A stretch of 64,000 nt of DNA from Parabacteroides goldsteinii DSM 19448 = WAL 12034 (GTDB taxonomy: Bacteria > Bacteroidota > Bacteroidia > Bacteroidales > Tannerellaceae), in the NCBI RefSeq assembly GCF_000969835.1, contig NZ_KQ033912.1:1811920-1875919 (forward strand), written 5' to 3'. Every line of letters begins with the position of its first letter. Within the stretch, counting starts at the first letter, position 1. A program made the position numbers and the translations under genes. The notes beneath the pieces are model-generated. The model saw only the letters and a list, made by a program, of their open reading frames with translations, was not told the origin of the DNA and made no database searches. Below, piece by piece: positions 10,534-19,767 of this stretch.

Positions 10534-12267
10534 TTACCATCCCGGATTCTGCTTCAACGCTTCGTTGCGCTCTATCTCTACACCAGGTATAGGCCAAAGC
10601 ATATCCCGTTCGGAGAACTTATGAGTATAGATAAATTCACCATAAATATTGATTGCATCTACCTCACTCATAGCCTTGCTTGCTATTTCCCATCCCCAAC
10701 GGCGCAAATCACTGAAACGTAATCCTTCTCCCGCAAACTCAACAGCACGTTCTTTTCGTATACGTTCAGCCATCTGCTCTTTGGATGTAACAAGCATCCA
10801 TGCTGGACCAGAGTTTAATCCGGGCATATCCACTCTGGCTCTTACCTTATTGAATTCGGCAACAGCTTTATCCAGTTGGTTATTTTCATTATAGGCCTCT
10901 GCCAACATCAGCAATACATCCGCATAACGAATCAGAGGAAACTCAAAAGGAGTGTGTAAACGGTCACTGATAGCTCCGCCAAGATCATATTCAACTACAA
11001 ATTTACGATACAAATAAGAGATCCAGCCTTTATTGTTCCGTATGGTTCCCTGATTTTCATTCCCTTGCACATTGTGGTCCATTGCAAACAACATATCCCG
11101 TGGGGTCGTCTTTCCGATACAACCTTTATAAATAGAATAAGGGACAATCAAAGTAGCCATCATACGAGGATCTCTGCTTTTATATACATTCAATATTTGT
11201 GCTGTATCTACATCTCGCAATCCAATAACAGCCCCTGACGCATCCATCTCTACACTAAACAATTCTTTACGCTGATCCGGAGTTGCTTCATTGTATCCGG
11301 GAAAAACATCATTCCAGCTGAAAGGGCGGCCATCTTTGAGTTCATACATATCTGCCAATTGAGTGGAAGGAACAGTATTGTTCCAACAACTACCAAACGC
11401 ACTGCGTGTTCCCATCAATGCTTGCATAGCCATACCATACTCTGTTCCGACACCACTTTTATTCTGTACGGAAAAGATCATCTCTGAACTCTTATCTCCA
11501 TTATAAAGTTTAAATATATGAGCATAATCAGCGTCAAGGCCATATCCATAGTTGTTAGACTTGTTATTGACAATCTCTTCAAAATCCGCAATAGCATTCT
11601 GCCATTCTTTATTATAAAGATAGACTTTTCCACGCAAGGCATAGGCTGCCCCTTTCGTCGCACGACCATAATCAGAATCATTATGCCTGACCGGAAGATA
11701 AGCGACAGCCTCATTCAAGTCACTGATGATATGTGCACGGATCTCTTCCGCGGAGCTTCTGGGTTTCTTCAAGCCAACGTATTCCACATTCAGATTCGTC
11801 GTTTCATCATAGTAAGGAACACCGCCGTATAAGTCCAACAGAGTAAAATAAAACATTCCCCGCAGGAATCTGGCTTCAGCCATATACTCATTTTTTTGTT
11901 CCTCGGTAAGAACATCCATAGTGGGTATGACCCGAAGGTAGCTGTTAGCTCTCTGAATCCCATCATACATTGTTTGCCATTTGGATTGAATTTCTGCTGA
12001 ACGATCAGAATAAGTACCCAGATACATCATATAATAGTCATATCCATAAGCAATATCAGCCAGATGATCGAATAAAAACTGGTAACCGTAAGCGTGATTA
12101 TCCCGCAACATGCCATAAATTCCCATCAATCCTTGTTTTGCATGTTCTTCCGTTTGGTAGAAAAGGTTCTCACTTACTTTATCACCGGGATAAGTATTAA
12201 GATCATAACATCCGTTGAATGTGGCAGATGTCAATAAAATAGAAATATATATCAGTATTTTTTTCAT
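10534..12267 (-). CDS. SusD/RagB family glycan-binding lipoprotein
   Basis: A 577-residue surface lipoprotein that forms the lid of the adjacent SusC pore and binds glycan. Signal peptide with lipobox FNGC. It has SusD-type helical repeats (EARFLRGMFYFTLLDLYGGVPYYDE, RGKVYLYNKEWQNAIADFEEIV) and the typical C-terminus: a RYADVLLMLAEAYNE block, FSDLRRWGW, and the final KQNPGW. It starts 12 bases after the susC stop codon and is the second gene of the acidic-glycan operon. Confidence 0.95.
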   Translation of the reverse strand: MKKILIYISILLTSATFNGCYDLNTYPGDKVSENLFYQTEEHAKQGLMGIYGMLRDNHAYGYQFLFDHLADIAYGYDYYMMYLGTYSDRSAEIQSKWQTMYDGIQRANSYLRVIPTMDVLTEEQKNEYMAEARFLRGMFYFTLLDLYGGVPYYDETTNLNVEYVGLKKPRSSAEEIRAHIISDLNEAVAYLPVRHNDSDYGRATKGAAYALRGKVYLYNKEWQNAIADFEEIVNNKSNNYGYGLDADYAHIFKLYNGDKSSEMIFSVQNKSGVGTEYGMAMQALMGTRSAFGSCWNNTVPSTQLADMYELKDGRPFSWNDVFPGYNEATPDQRKELFSVEMDASGAVIGLRDVDTAQILNVYKSRDPRMMATLIVPYSIYKGCIGKTTPRDMLFAMDHNVQGNENQGTIRNNKGWISYLYRKFVVEYDLGGAISDRLHTPFEFPLIRYADVLLMLAEAYNENNQLDKAVAEFNKVRARVDMPGLNSGPAWMLVTSKEQMAERIRKERAVEFAGEGLRFSDLRRWGWEIASKAMSEVDAINIYGEFIYTHKFSERDMLWPIPGVEIERNEALKQNPGW

Positions 12268-12279
12268 GGTTCAAAATAT

Positions 12280-15200
12280 TTAAAAGGTAAGATTCAGTCC
12301 AAATGTTGTTAATCTCATTGTTGGATACTTAGTACCTGATATTTCCGGGTCAAGCCCTTTATATCCCGTAAATGTCAATGCGTTATCTATACTGACATAG
12401 AAGCGAAGGTTATCCAGCAATAGTCTCTGGGAAAGCTGCTTCGGGATAGTATATCCTAATTGTATATTTTTTACCCTTACATAGGATCTGTTCTGGACCC
12501 AAAAGTCGCTGGCTACACTGTTACGTCCATCACTGTAATCCAACAAACGCGGGTAAGTAGCATCTGTTCGCCCCGAATACCAGCGTCCGTCAGCAATTGT
12601 CTTATTAATCTGATTACCCCGGCGAACTAAAGGCCAAAAGCTAGCTCCATCCTGACCACTCCAGTACTCTTTCAGTCCTGTTGCCCCCTGAAGAATACAT
12701 GAGAAGTCCAATCCTTTCCAACTTGCACCGAAATTGAAACCAAAAGTGACAGTTGGATTAGTTCCATTACCAACCATGATACGGTCTTTATCCGTAATAC
12801 ACCCGTCACCATCAATATCTTTATAAAGGAAATCGCCCATTTCCGGTTTTTTATACTGGGAAAAAGCATCCGGATTTTTCTCTTCCATGGCCCGGACCAA
12901 TGCCAGATCCTCTTCTGTCTGAATAATACGATCTACGGAAAGAACATACTGAATATTGATTGGTTGTCCTTCCAATATCATATTAGTCCCACTAATAGAC
13001 GGTTCATCACCTTTAAATTTAGTTACTTTGTTTTTTACGTATGATACATTCCCTCCCACAAAGTAATCTACTTGCCCGATACGGTCAGTCCACGTCAGAT
13101 TCAATTCAAGACCTCTGTTACGGACCTGGGCAGCATTTGATTTAGGAACAGTTGCATTCCCATGCACTAACGGAGCAGGTAAATCAATCAGGATTCCCTT
13201 GGTATTTTTTACGAAGAAATCAACATTACCACTCAATTTCGAAACACCGAAATCAATTCCCACATTTGTTAAATAGGTCGTCTCCCATGTCAAACCGGCA
13301 TTAGACAAGGCCCTTTGCGCCATCCCAATCTGTACGGAATTATTCAATGTATAATTTGAGGCAGAATAAAACATCTGATAATCATAATCACCTACCGAAT
13401 TGTTTCCCAATGAGCCATAAGAAGCACGTATTTTAAACTGGTTGACAAGATCTATATCTTTCATAAATCCTTCTTCACTCATACGCCAACCGGCAGAAAA
13501 AGAAGGGAAGAAACCTCTTCTGTTTTTTCCTGCAGCAAACCGGGAAGAATTATCCATACGAAGATTGGCTTCAAACAAATATTTCTCATCCCAGTTCAGG
13601 TTTACTCTTCCAAAGAAAGAATGCATAGCCCAGTTAGAATAGTTTCCTGTCGCTGTAGCATTGGCCGTTGCGGCATTCAATTCCGTCATTTCCGGAGCGA
13701 TCAAATCTTCCTTACTGGCCTGGAACCAATTATAACGATACGCTTCCTGGCTACCTCCGACTGTCGCCTGAATATTTAATCGGTCTATATCTGTTTCATA
13801 ACGAATAATTCCATCCATATGATTCCGTACCCATTTTTCATCATGATTGGTCACTTTTGTCTTTCCTGTTCCGGCAGTCTGGACAGTATTACTATACAAA
13901 TTCCATATATCATGGAACACGGGCTGTTCATAACGGTATCTATTTTGAAAATCATATGTATAAGATCCTTCTATAGTCAATCCTTTAAAAGGTCTGATCT
14001 GTGCATAAAAACGCGATACCATTTTATTTGTTGTCCGATTTCCCTTTGTACTGTTTAACTTACGCAATATATTATTGGTACCAGACTGGGCATCATCTTC
14101 CGGATTATTGACACCACCATACCGCCCGTCTGGTGCCTGGAAACACATCCCGGGAGTCGTCGCCTGCAAATGTGTATAAAATAAACTGCCTGTACCTTCC
14201 GTCTGGATCAATCCCAAATCTTCTTTTCCACGATAACCATAGGCATTAACTCCAATCGTAAACCATTCTTTAACTTCTGCATCCAGGTTCACACGGGCAC
14301 TATAACGGTCATAACCGGAATTTTCCATAATTCCCGGATTCTTCAGATAATTTCCAGATATGAAATAATGAATTTTATCAGAACCTCCGGTAATGGATAT
14401 GGTATGATTTTGCAACCATCCTGTTTTGAATGCAGCATCCTGCCAATCCGAATTCGGATATTTTACAGGATCACTATTCCCGGCAGCACGCCACTCGTCT
14501 ATTTTTTCCTGACTGAATGGTGCCGGCAGATTACTGTTTCTTTCTCCTTCATTAAACAATTCCATATAATCTGCATAGTTGGTCACAAGGTCCATACGAT
14601 GAGCAACCTGTTGCATAGTTACATAACCGTTATAAGAAATTCTGGAACCGCCTGTTTTACCTTTACGGGTTGTGATCAGGATAACACCATTAGCAGCACG
14701 TGAACCATAAATTGCAGACGAAGCAGCATCTTTCAGTACAGAAATACTTTCCACATCCTGCGGATTAATATCGTTCATACTTCCCGGAACCCCATCAATA
14801 ACAACTAATGGATCAGAATTATTCAAAGTACCTTGTCCGCGTACCCGTATAGTTGCTCCATCATTGCCAGGCCGCCCTCCACTGCCTTGTGTCACAGATA
14901 CACCGGCAGCCATACCCGAAAGCCCTGCTGACAATGAAGTAATAGGACGACTATCTACCATCTTACTCATATCAACAGATGATACAGCTCCTGTCATATT
15001 CACTTTTTTCTGTGTTCCATATCCCACAACCACAACTTCATCCAAGGCTTGTGAATCTTCTTTTAATTGGATCATAAAAGAGTTTTTTCCATTTACCGGT
15101 ATACTTTGTTCTATATAACCGATATAAGAAACCGTCAATACTGCACCAGGAGACACCTGCAAAGAAAAACGCCCTTCCATATCAGTGACCGTTCCGTTAG

Positions 15201-15423
15201 TAGTTCCTTTTTCTACTACATTTGCTCCGATTACCGGTCCCTGTGCATCTTTTACTGTTCCCGTAACAATCACTTTCGCTTGTTGGGATAATAGCAACTT
15301 TTCCGTTATACCTTCCCCGGCACTAACCGGATTGGCTTGGACTATTCCCACGGACAAGAATAGTGTGGCCATTCCTGCAAACATTGTTTTCCTAAAAGAA
15401 GGAATGTTCAAATCATTCGTCAT
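12280..15423 (-). CDS. SusC/RagA family TonB-dependent outer-membrane transporter
   Basis: A 1047-residue outer-membrane glycan importer. After a signal peptide (about 1-32) comes a carboxypeptidase-regulatory-like domain (VTGTVKDAQGPVIGANVVEKG), a TonB box region (DEVVVVGYGTQKK), a plug domain (DPLVVIDGVPGSMNDINPQD, then SISVLKDAASSAIYGSRAANGVILITT) and a long beta barrel ending in LTTFGLNLTF. No STN signalling domain is present, which fits control by the neighbouring hybrid two-component system rather than by a FecR/sigma pair. It heads the operon and is followed by its SusD partner. Confidence 0.96.
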   Translation of the reverse strand: MTNDLNIPSFRKTMFAGMATLFLSVGIVQANPVSAGEGITEKLLLSQQAKVIVTGTVKDAQGPVIGANVVEKGTTNGTVTDMEGRFSLQVSPGAVLTVSYIGYIEQSIPVNGKNSFMIQLKEDSQALDEVVVVGYGTQKKVNMTGAVSSVDMSKMVDSRPITSLSAGLSGMAAGVSVTQGSGGRPGNDGATIRVRGQGTLNNSDPLVVIDGVPGSMNDINPQDVESISVLKDAASSAIYGSRAANGVILITTRKGKTGGSRISYNGYVTMQQVAHRMDLVTNYADYMELFNEGERNSNLPAPFSQEKIDEWRAAGNSDPVKYPNSDWQDAAFKTGWLQNHTISITGGSDKIHYFISGNYLKNPGIMENSGYDRYSARVNLDAEVKEWFTIGVNAYGYRGKEDLGLIQTEGTGSLFYTHLQATTPGMCFQAPDGRYGGVNNPEDDAQSGTNNILRKLNSTKGNRTTNKMVSRFYAQIRPFKGLTIEGSYTYDFQNRYRYEQPVFHDIWNLYSNTVQTAGTGKTKVTNHDEKWVRNHMDGIIRYETDIDRLNIQATVGGSQEAYRYNWFQASKEDLIAPEMTELNAATANATATGNYSNWAMHSFFGRVNLNWDEKYLFEANLRMDNSSRFAAGKNRRGFFPSFSAGWRMSEEGFMKDIDLVNQFKIRASYGSLGNNSVGDYDYQMFYSASNYTLNNSVQIGMAQRALSNAGLTWETTYLTNVGIDFGVSKLSGNVDFFVKNTKGILIDLPAPLVHGNATVPKSNAAQVRNRGLELNLTWTDRIGQVDYFVGGNVSYVKNKVTKFKGDEPSISGTNMILEGQPINIQYVLSVDRIIQTEEDLALVRAMEEKNPDAFSQYKKPEMGDFLYKDIDGDGCITDKDRIMVGNGTNPTVTFGFNFGASWKGLDFSCILQGATGLKEYWSGQDGASFWPLVRRGNQINKTIADGRWYSGRTDATYPRLLDYSDGRNSVASDFWVQNRSYVRVKNIQLGYTIPKQLSQRLLLDNLRFYVSIDNALTFTGYKGLDPEISGTKYPTMRLTTFGLNLTF

Positions 15424-15466
15424 AAATAGGTAGATTTAGATTAATAAATTCAGATAAACTCTGAGG

Positions 15467-15474
15467 CAAAAATA
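15467..15474 (-). promoter_or_regulatory. -7 box of the susC-susD-lyase-GH88 operon
   Basis: On the minus strand, TATTTTTG matches TAnnTTTG and gives a leader of roughly 40 bases before the susC ATG at 15423. No consensus -33 element is visible, as expected for a promoter activated by a hybrid two-component regulator, whose AraC-type domain would bind between 15475 and 15574. Confidence 0.5.
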
Positions 15475-15574
15475 GCCGGGTACACAAAAAAAGACCTATA
15501 CATAGCGTCCGTTTTTTATATACACACAGTCCAAATAGAAGATTTAACTATTTGATTATAAATGATTAGCTATT

Positions 15575-18500
15575 TCACTTCTCTTTTTTCCGAAATTGAG
15601 CCGGCGAAACCCCGAATTTTGTCTTAAAACAACGACTGAAATATATGGTAGAAACAAATCCCAGTTGATCCGAGATTTCACTCACCAACATATCCGGCCG
15701 TTCCTGTAGCAGAACCGCTGCACGTTTGATACGCTGATTTTGTATAAATTCACTCGGTGTCATACCTGTAAGATTTTTCATTTTTGCAAAAAAGGAACTA
15801 CGTCCCATATTCAATTCACGGGCAAGTATATTCACATCGAAATCCTGGTCGCCCATATGTTCATCTATAATTTCTACAATACGATTCAGTAATTTCTGGT
15901 CCAGCGAAGTAGAAGCCAGCAACTGTACATCAAAATCACCTTGCTGAGTCAATCTGGATTTCAACAATAAACGATTACGAATTAAATTATTACAACGCAT
16001 CAGTAAAACTCTTGCATGGAAAGGCTTACTCACATAATCATCCGCTCCCTGCTGGAAACCTTCAATATTATACTCAACGGAATCAAGGGCAGTCAACAAA
16101 ACGACAGGAATATGGCAAAGATCAATATTATTCTTAATTTTCATACACATTTCCATGCCACTCATCAAAGGCATCATAACATCACTGACCACCAAATCCG
16201 GTTTTTCCTCAATAGTCTTTCGTAAACCTTCTTCTCCATTTCCAGCTAATATCACCTGATAAAAAGGAGTAAACAAGGTATTTAATATTTGTAGCAACTC
16301 CTCATTATCTTCCACTATCAGTATCTTATAAGAACCGACCTTCAGATCCGGAAAAGTTGTGTCCATCTCTTTATATTCTTCCGGTAAAACGGAATCCGGC
16401 AACGATCCCCGTTTGATCATAGGCTCTTCCGGAACTTCCAGAAGAATGGTATTTCCATCATTCTCAAAATGGGCTTTACCTTTTAATAAGGTGATCGTAA
16501 AAATTGTGCCATATCCCAACTGGCTTTGTACCGTAATCTCCCCATGATGAAGGTTGACAATGTTCTTACTCAATGCCAGCCCTAGTCCGGTTCCCGGATT
16601 GGCCTCAGACAGTTGTTTCCCATTTTCCGCCTGATAAAAACGGTCAAAAATACGTGACACATCACCAGACGATAGTCCGATACCCGTATCGATCACTTTT
16701 ATATGAACATTATTCTCATCCGGAGAAATATACAAATCTACCACACCTCCCGGTTTAGTATATTTGAAAGCATTGGACAAAAGATTATAAAAGACCTTTT
16801 GCAGTTGATTGGAATCAAACCACAGCAGCACATCATCTTCTTCATGATGAAGATTAAAGGAAATCGTTCGTTGGGCAGCCAATTCACAATACGAAAGATA
16901 AATATCCTTCAAAAAAGGAACCAGATTTTGTTCACAGACGCGCAACGAAACATAATTCTGCTCAAGCTTCCTAAATTCCAACAATTCGGAAATCATATTC
17001 CTCATGCGAGTAGCATTCTTACTAATCTTAACAATCCTATTATATAAAGTTGGAGGAAGTGATGAACTCTGAAGCAACATATCCACCTGACTGAAAATAA
17101 GCGTCAGCGGAGTGCGGAACTCATGGCTGATGTTAGTAAAAAAACGTAGTTTGGCCTGATTAAGTTCTTCATTCCGCTCTTTCTCTTCTCTTTCTTTCTC
17201 AAGAGAAAGGGCTAATCTTCTCCTGGCATTTATCGTGCGAATTGTCAGATAAACAATTATAATGGTAGTCAGAGTATACAGAATCCATGCCCAGACCGTA
17301 TTATACCAAGGTTGTGCAATCAAGATGTTCAGAGAAATTTCACGTCGGTTCATCAAGTGCTGCGGTAAAATCTTTTCACGGACCAACAGTTTATATTTCC
17401 CGGGATCCAGATTCGTATAATAAATACTGGAGGAAAAAGAGGATACCCAATCTTCATCAAAACCGACCAGTTTATATTGATATTCATTATTCTTCTGAAT
17501 ATCAATATAATTAGTAGTCGCAAAATTTATGATCAGATTGTTTTGTTTATTATTCAGGTGAATCGACTTATTAAAAGGAAAAGACTCTTTCAAGATCCCA
17601 CCCGAAACAGCCCCCGGATATATTCTTTTATTATGGATATACAGTTCCGAGAAATATAAAGAATAATTCTTTTCTTTTTGATCCAGATCTTCCCGGAAGA
17701 AAGAGGCAAGGCCGTCATTTCCTCCGACAAACAGTTCATTATTTCTGCAAACCAAAATACCACATCCATCCGCAATTGAAGTGATAGGTAAATTCGTTCC
17801 CAATGTCACAAACCGGGTATTCTCATTGGAAGGATTCAGAAAAGTAATACCCTTATCGCTGGTAACCAGTAATTCTCCCGAATTTGTTTCCGCAACATTA
17901 TAACAATAATTACTTAACAAATGCCCGCTTCCCTGTGAGTAATGGATAAAGGAATCGGATTGTTTATCATACCGGTATAACCCTCCTCCCAAAACAACAA
18001 AATAAATATCGCCGTTATTGGTCGTAATAATCCGTTTAGGTTCAAATTGAATACCATATTGAGGCAGAAAATATTTTTTCTGATTATCAGGATCAGCCAG
18101 TTTAATCCTGATAAGGGAAGTTCCGATCATAATCCATATATTATCTTCCTTATCAATCGTAAAATTCTGTGCATTTCTACATAACCATTTAAACTCACCC
18201 GTATCAAGATCCATAACAAAAGTCCCGTTCATTGCACTCACGTATAACTTATCATTATGAATCATCGTGTGAAAGATAATACCATCCGGTTTCACATCTT
18301 CTTTCTCATAATCATCCAAATAATTATGAAAAATACCGGTTTTTATATCAAACCGGGTCAGTCCTCCATGGTGCGTACCAATATATAACTGATCCCGTTT
18401 TTCGTCATACGCAATACATTTCAGATTATTCTGTAAGACCGAATTAGAAGGTCCCGCAGTAAAATATTTGAATGTACGCGTTTTACGGTCCATAAAGTTC

Positions 18501-19576
18501 AACCCGCCTCCTTCGGTACATATCCAGATATTACCATTCTTATCCTCAGCCAAATGGCCGACAAAAGAATAATTCAAACATTCTTTCCGAAAAGGATTAT
18601 CCGTATAATGAGCAAAAATTTCCTTCTCCGGATTAAAATAGTTCGCACCTCCATAATAGGTTCCTACCCATATTGTTGCCTGCGCATCTATATAAACAGA
18701 AAATACGGAAGAATGAGACAGACTACCCGGTAGATGGTCTTGTCGGTACACAGTAAATTTATCAGTATACGGATTATATTTATGTAATCCTAAAAAGGTT
18801 CCGAACCAGATGTTCCCAAATCTATCCTCTGCAAAACTCCGTATCTGATTGCTTTCTATATGGAAAGGTTCCGCATTAGAATCCGAATACCAGACAACCT
18901 TCTCATCCGGCATTATCCTATACAGTCCTCCGGTACGGCAACCAGCCCATACTTCACCTGAAGAACTTTCAAATAAACGGTAAAATTCCGGTCCGTCAAC
19001 CAGACAACGTGCTTTTTCTCCTTTTTCAATCACATATAATCCTTCATACGTTCCAACCCAAATTTTATTTCCAGAGACCAGCAAACTGGAAATATCCGGC
19101 ATATCTTCCTCTGTATAAAGCAATAAACTATCCCCTTTTTCATCATAACGGCAAATCATTCCATCATACCCCGTCCATATATCACCATTTGAGGAGGTGA
19201 CCGTTTTTGCCTTATATTTCCCAATCACATGGAACTTTTCTTTCCGGATATCATACCTCACCAAAGAATCACAAGTTCTGAAAAAAATATCTCCCTGCCG
19301 GTTGCCGACCAGATGGTCACATTCATGTCCTAACAAAACATTTATAGAACTCTCCTGGTCAGGATTCTCCCATCCCTTGTATACCCGCATTCGTTCTCCG
19401 TCATACACACTGAGCCCTTCACGCGTACCGAACCACATCCGTCCCAGTTGGTCCTGATAAATAGACATAACAGAGACCTGCGATAATCCGTCACTCATAC
19501 CAAGATGCTTAAAATAAACCGGATAAATAACTTGGTGAATGAATAAAAAACACAACAATATCAGTAGCTTTTTCAT
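15575..19576 (-). CDS. Hybrid two-component system sensor/regulator (HTCS), PUL-linked
   Basis: A 1333-residue one-protein signalling system. Signal peptide MKKLLILLCFLF, then two seven-bladed reg_prop propellers (repeats such as MWFGTREGLSVYDG and IWFGTFLGLHKYNP) and a Y_Y_Y domain, all periplasmic. A transmembrane helix (WAWILYTLTTIIIVYLTI) follows, then a HisKA domain with phospho-acceptor His in NISHEFRTPL, an HATPase with the G1 box DTGIGL, a receiver with Asp in VVSDVMMP, and a C-terminal AraC-type helix-turn-helix. Such proteins sense oligosaccharides from their own PUL and activate susC transcription. The start at 19576 is chosen because the signal peptide begins there; an in-frame ATG at 19627 lies upstream. 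It is directly upstream of susC on the same strand. Confidence 0.95.
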   Translation of the reverse strand: MKKLLILLCFLFIHQVIYPVYFKHLGMSDGLSQVSVMSIYQDQLGRMWFGTREGLSVYDGERMRVYKGWENPDQESSINVLLGHECDHLVGNRQGDIFFRTCDSLVRYDIRKEKFHVIGKYKAKTVTSSNGDIWTGYDGMICRYDEKGDSLLLYTEEDMPDISSLLVSGNKIWVGTYEGLYVIEKGEKARCLVDGPEFYRLFESSSGEVWAGCRTGGLYRIMPDEKVVWYSDSNAEPFHIESNQIRSFAEDRFGNIWFGTFLGLHKYNPYTDKFTVYRQDHLPGSLSHSSVFSVYIDAQATIWVGTYYGGANYFNPEKEIFAHYTDNPFRKECLNYSFVGHLAEDKNGNIWICTEGGGLNFMDRKTRTFKYFTAGPSNSVLQNNLKCIAYDEKRDQLYIGTHHGGLTRFDIKTGIFHNYLDDYEKEDVKPDGIIFHTMIHNDKLYVSAMNGTFVMDLDTGEFKWLCRNAQNFTIDKEDNIWIMIGTSLIRIKLADPDNQKKYFLPQYGIQFEPKRIITTNNGDIYFVVLGGGLYRYDKQSDSFIHYSQGSGHLLSNYCYNVAETNSGELLVTSDKGITFLNPSNENTRFVTLGTNLPITSIADGCGILVCRNNELFVGGNDGLASFFREDLDQKEKNYSLYFSELYIHNKRIYPGAVSGGILKESFPFNKSIHLNNKQNNLIINFATTNYIDIQKNNEYQYKLVGFDEDWVSSFSSSIYYTNLDPGKYKLLVREKILPQHLMNRREISLNILIAQPWYNTVWAWILYTLTTIIIVYLTIRTINARRRLALSLEKEREEKERNEELNQAKLRFFTNISHEFRTPLTLIFSQVDMLLQSSSLPPTLYNRIVKISKNATRMRNMISELLEFRKLEQNYVSLRVCEQNLVPFLKDIYLSYCELAAQRTISFNLHHEEDDVLLWFDSNQLQKVFYNLLSNAFKYTKPGGVVDLYISPDENNVHIKVIDTGIGLSSGDVSRIFDRFYQAENGKQLSEANPGTGLGLALSKNIVNLHHGEITVQSQLGYGTIFTITLLKGKAHFENDGNTILLEVPEEPMIKRGSLPDSVLPEEYKEMDTTFPDLKVGSYKILIVEDNEELLQILNTLFTPFYQVILAGNGEEGLRKTIEEKPDLVVSDVMMPLMSGMEMCMKIKNNIDLCHIPVVLLTALDSVEYNIEGFQQGADDYVSKPFHARVLLMRCNNLIRNRLLLKSRLTQQGDFDVQLLASTSLDQKLLNRIVEIIDEHMGDQDFDVNILARELNMGRSSFFAKMKNLTGMTPSEFIQNQRIKRAAVLLQERPDMLVSEISDQLGFVSTIYFSRCFKTKFGVSPAQFRKKEK

Positions 19577-19646
19577 CTTATTTACGAAACTAAATAAAAG
19601 AGTCTTCTTGTATCCCCGCTTATTCACAATTACATTATGAATTATA

Positions 19647-19675
19647 CAAAGATAGAGATATTTTATTCACTGCAA
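19647..19675 (-). promoter_or_regulatory. Promoter of the first HTCS gene
   Basis: On the minus strand there is TTG (19673-19675), an 18-base spacer and TATCTTTG (19647-19654), close to the Bacteroidetes consensus. The 191-base gap 19577-19767 holds no other recognisable feature. Confidence 0.5.
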
Positions 19676-19767
19676 TATCAATTGCTCAGTCTTTCATTCG
19701 ACAAAAAACACTACACTATTTCCAGCGGATCCTCTTCCGCTTATAAGAGAAAACTTATTGTTAATCT

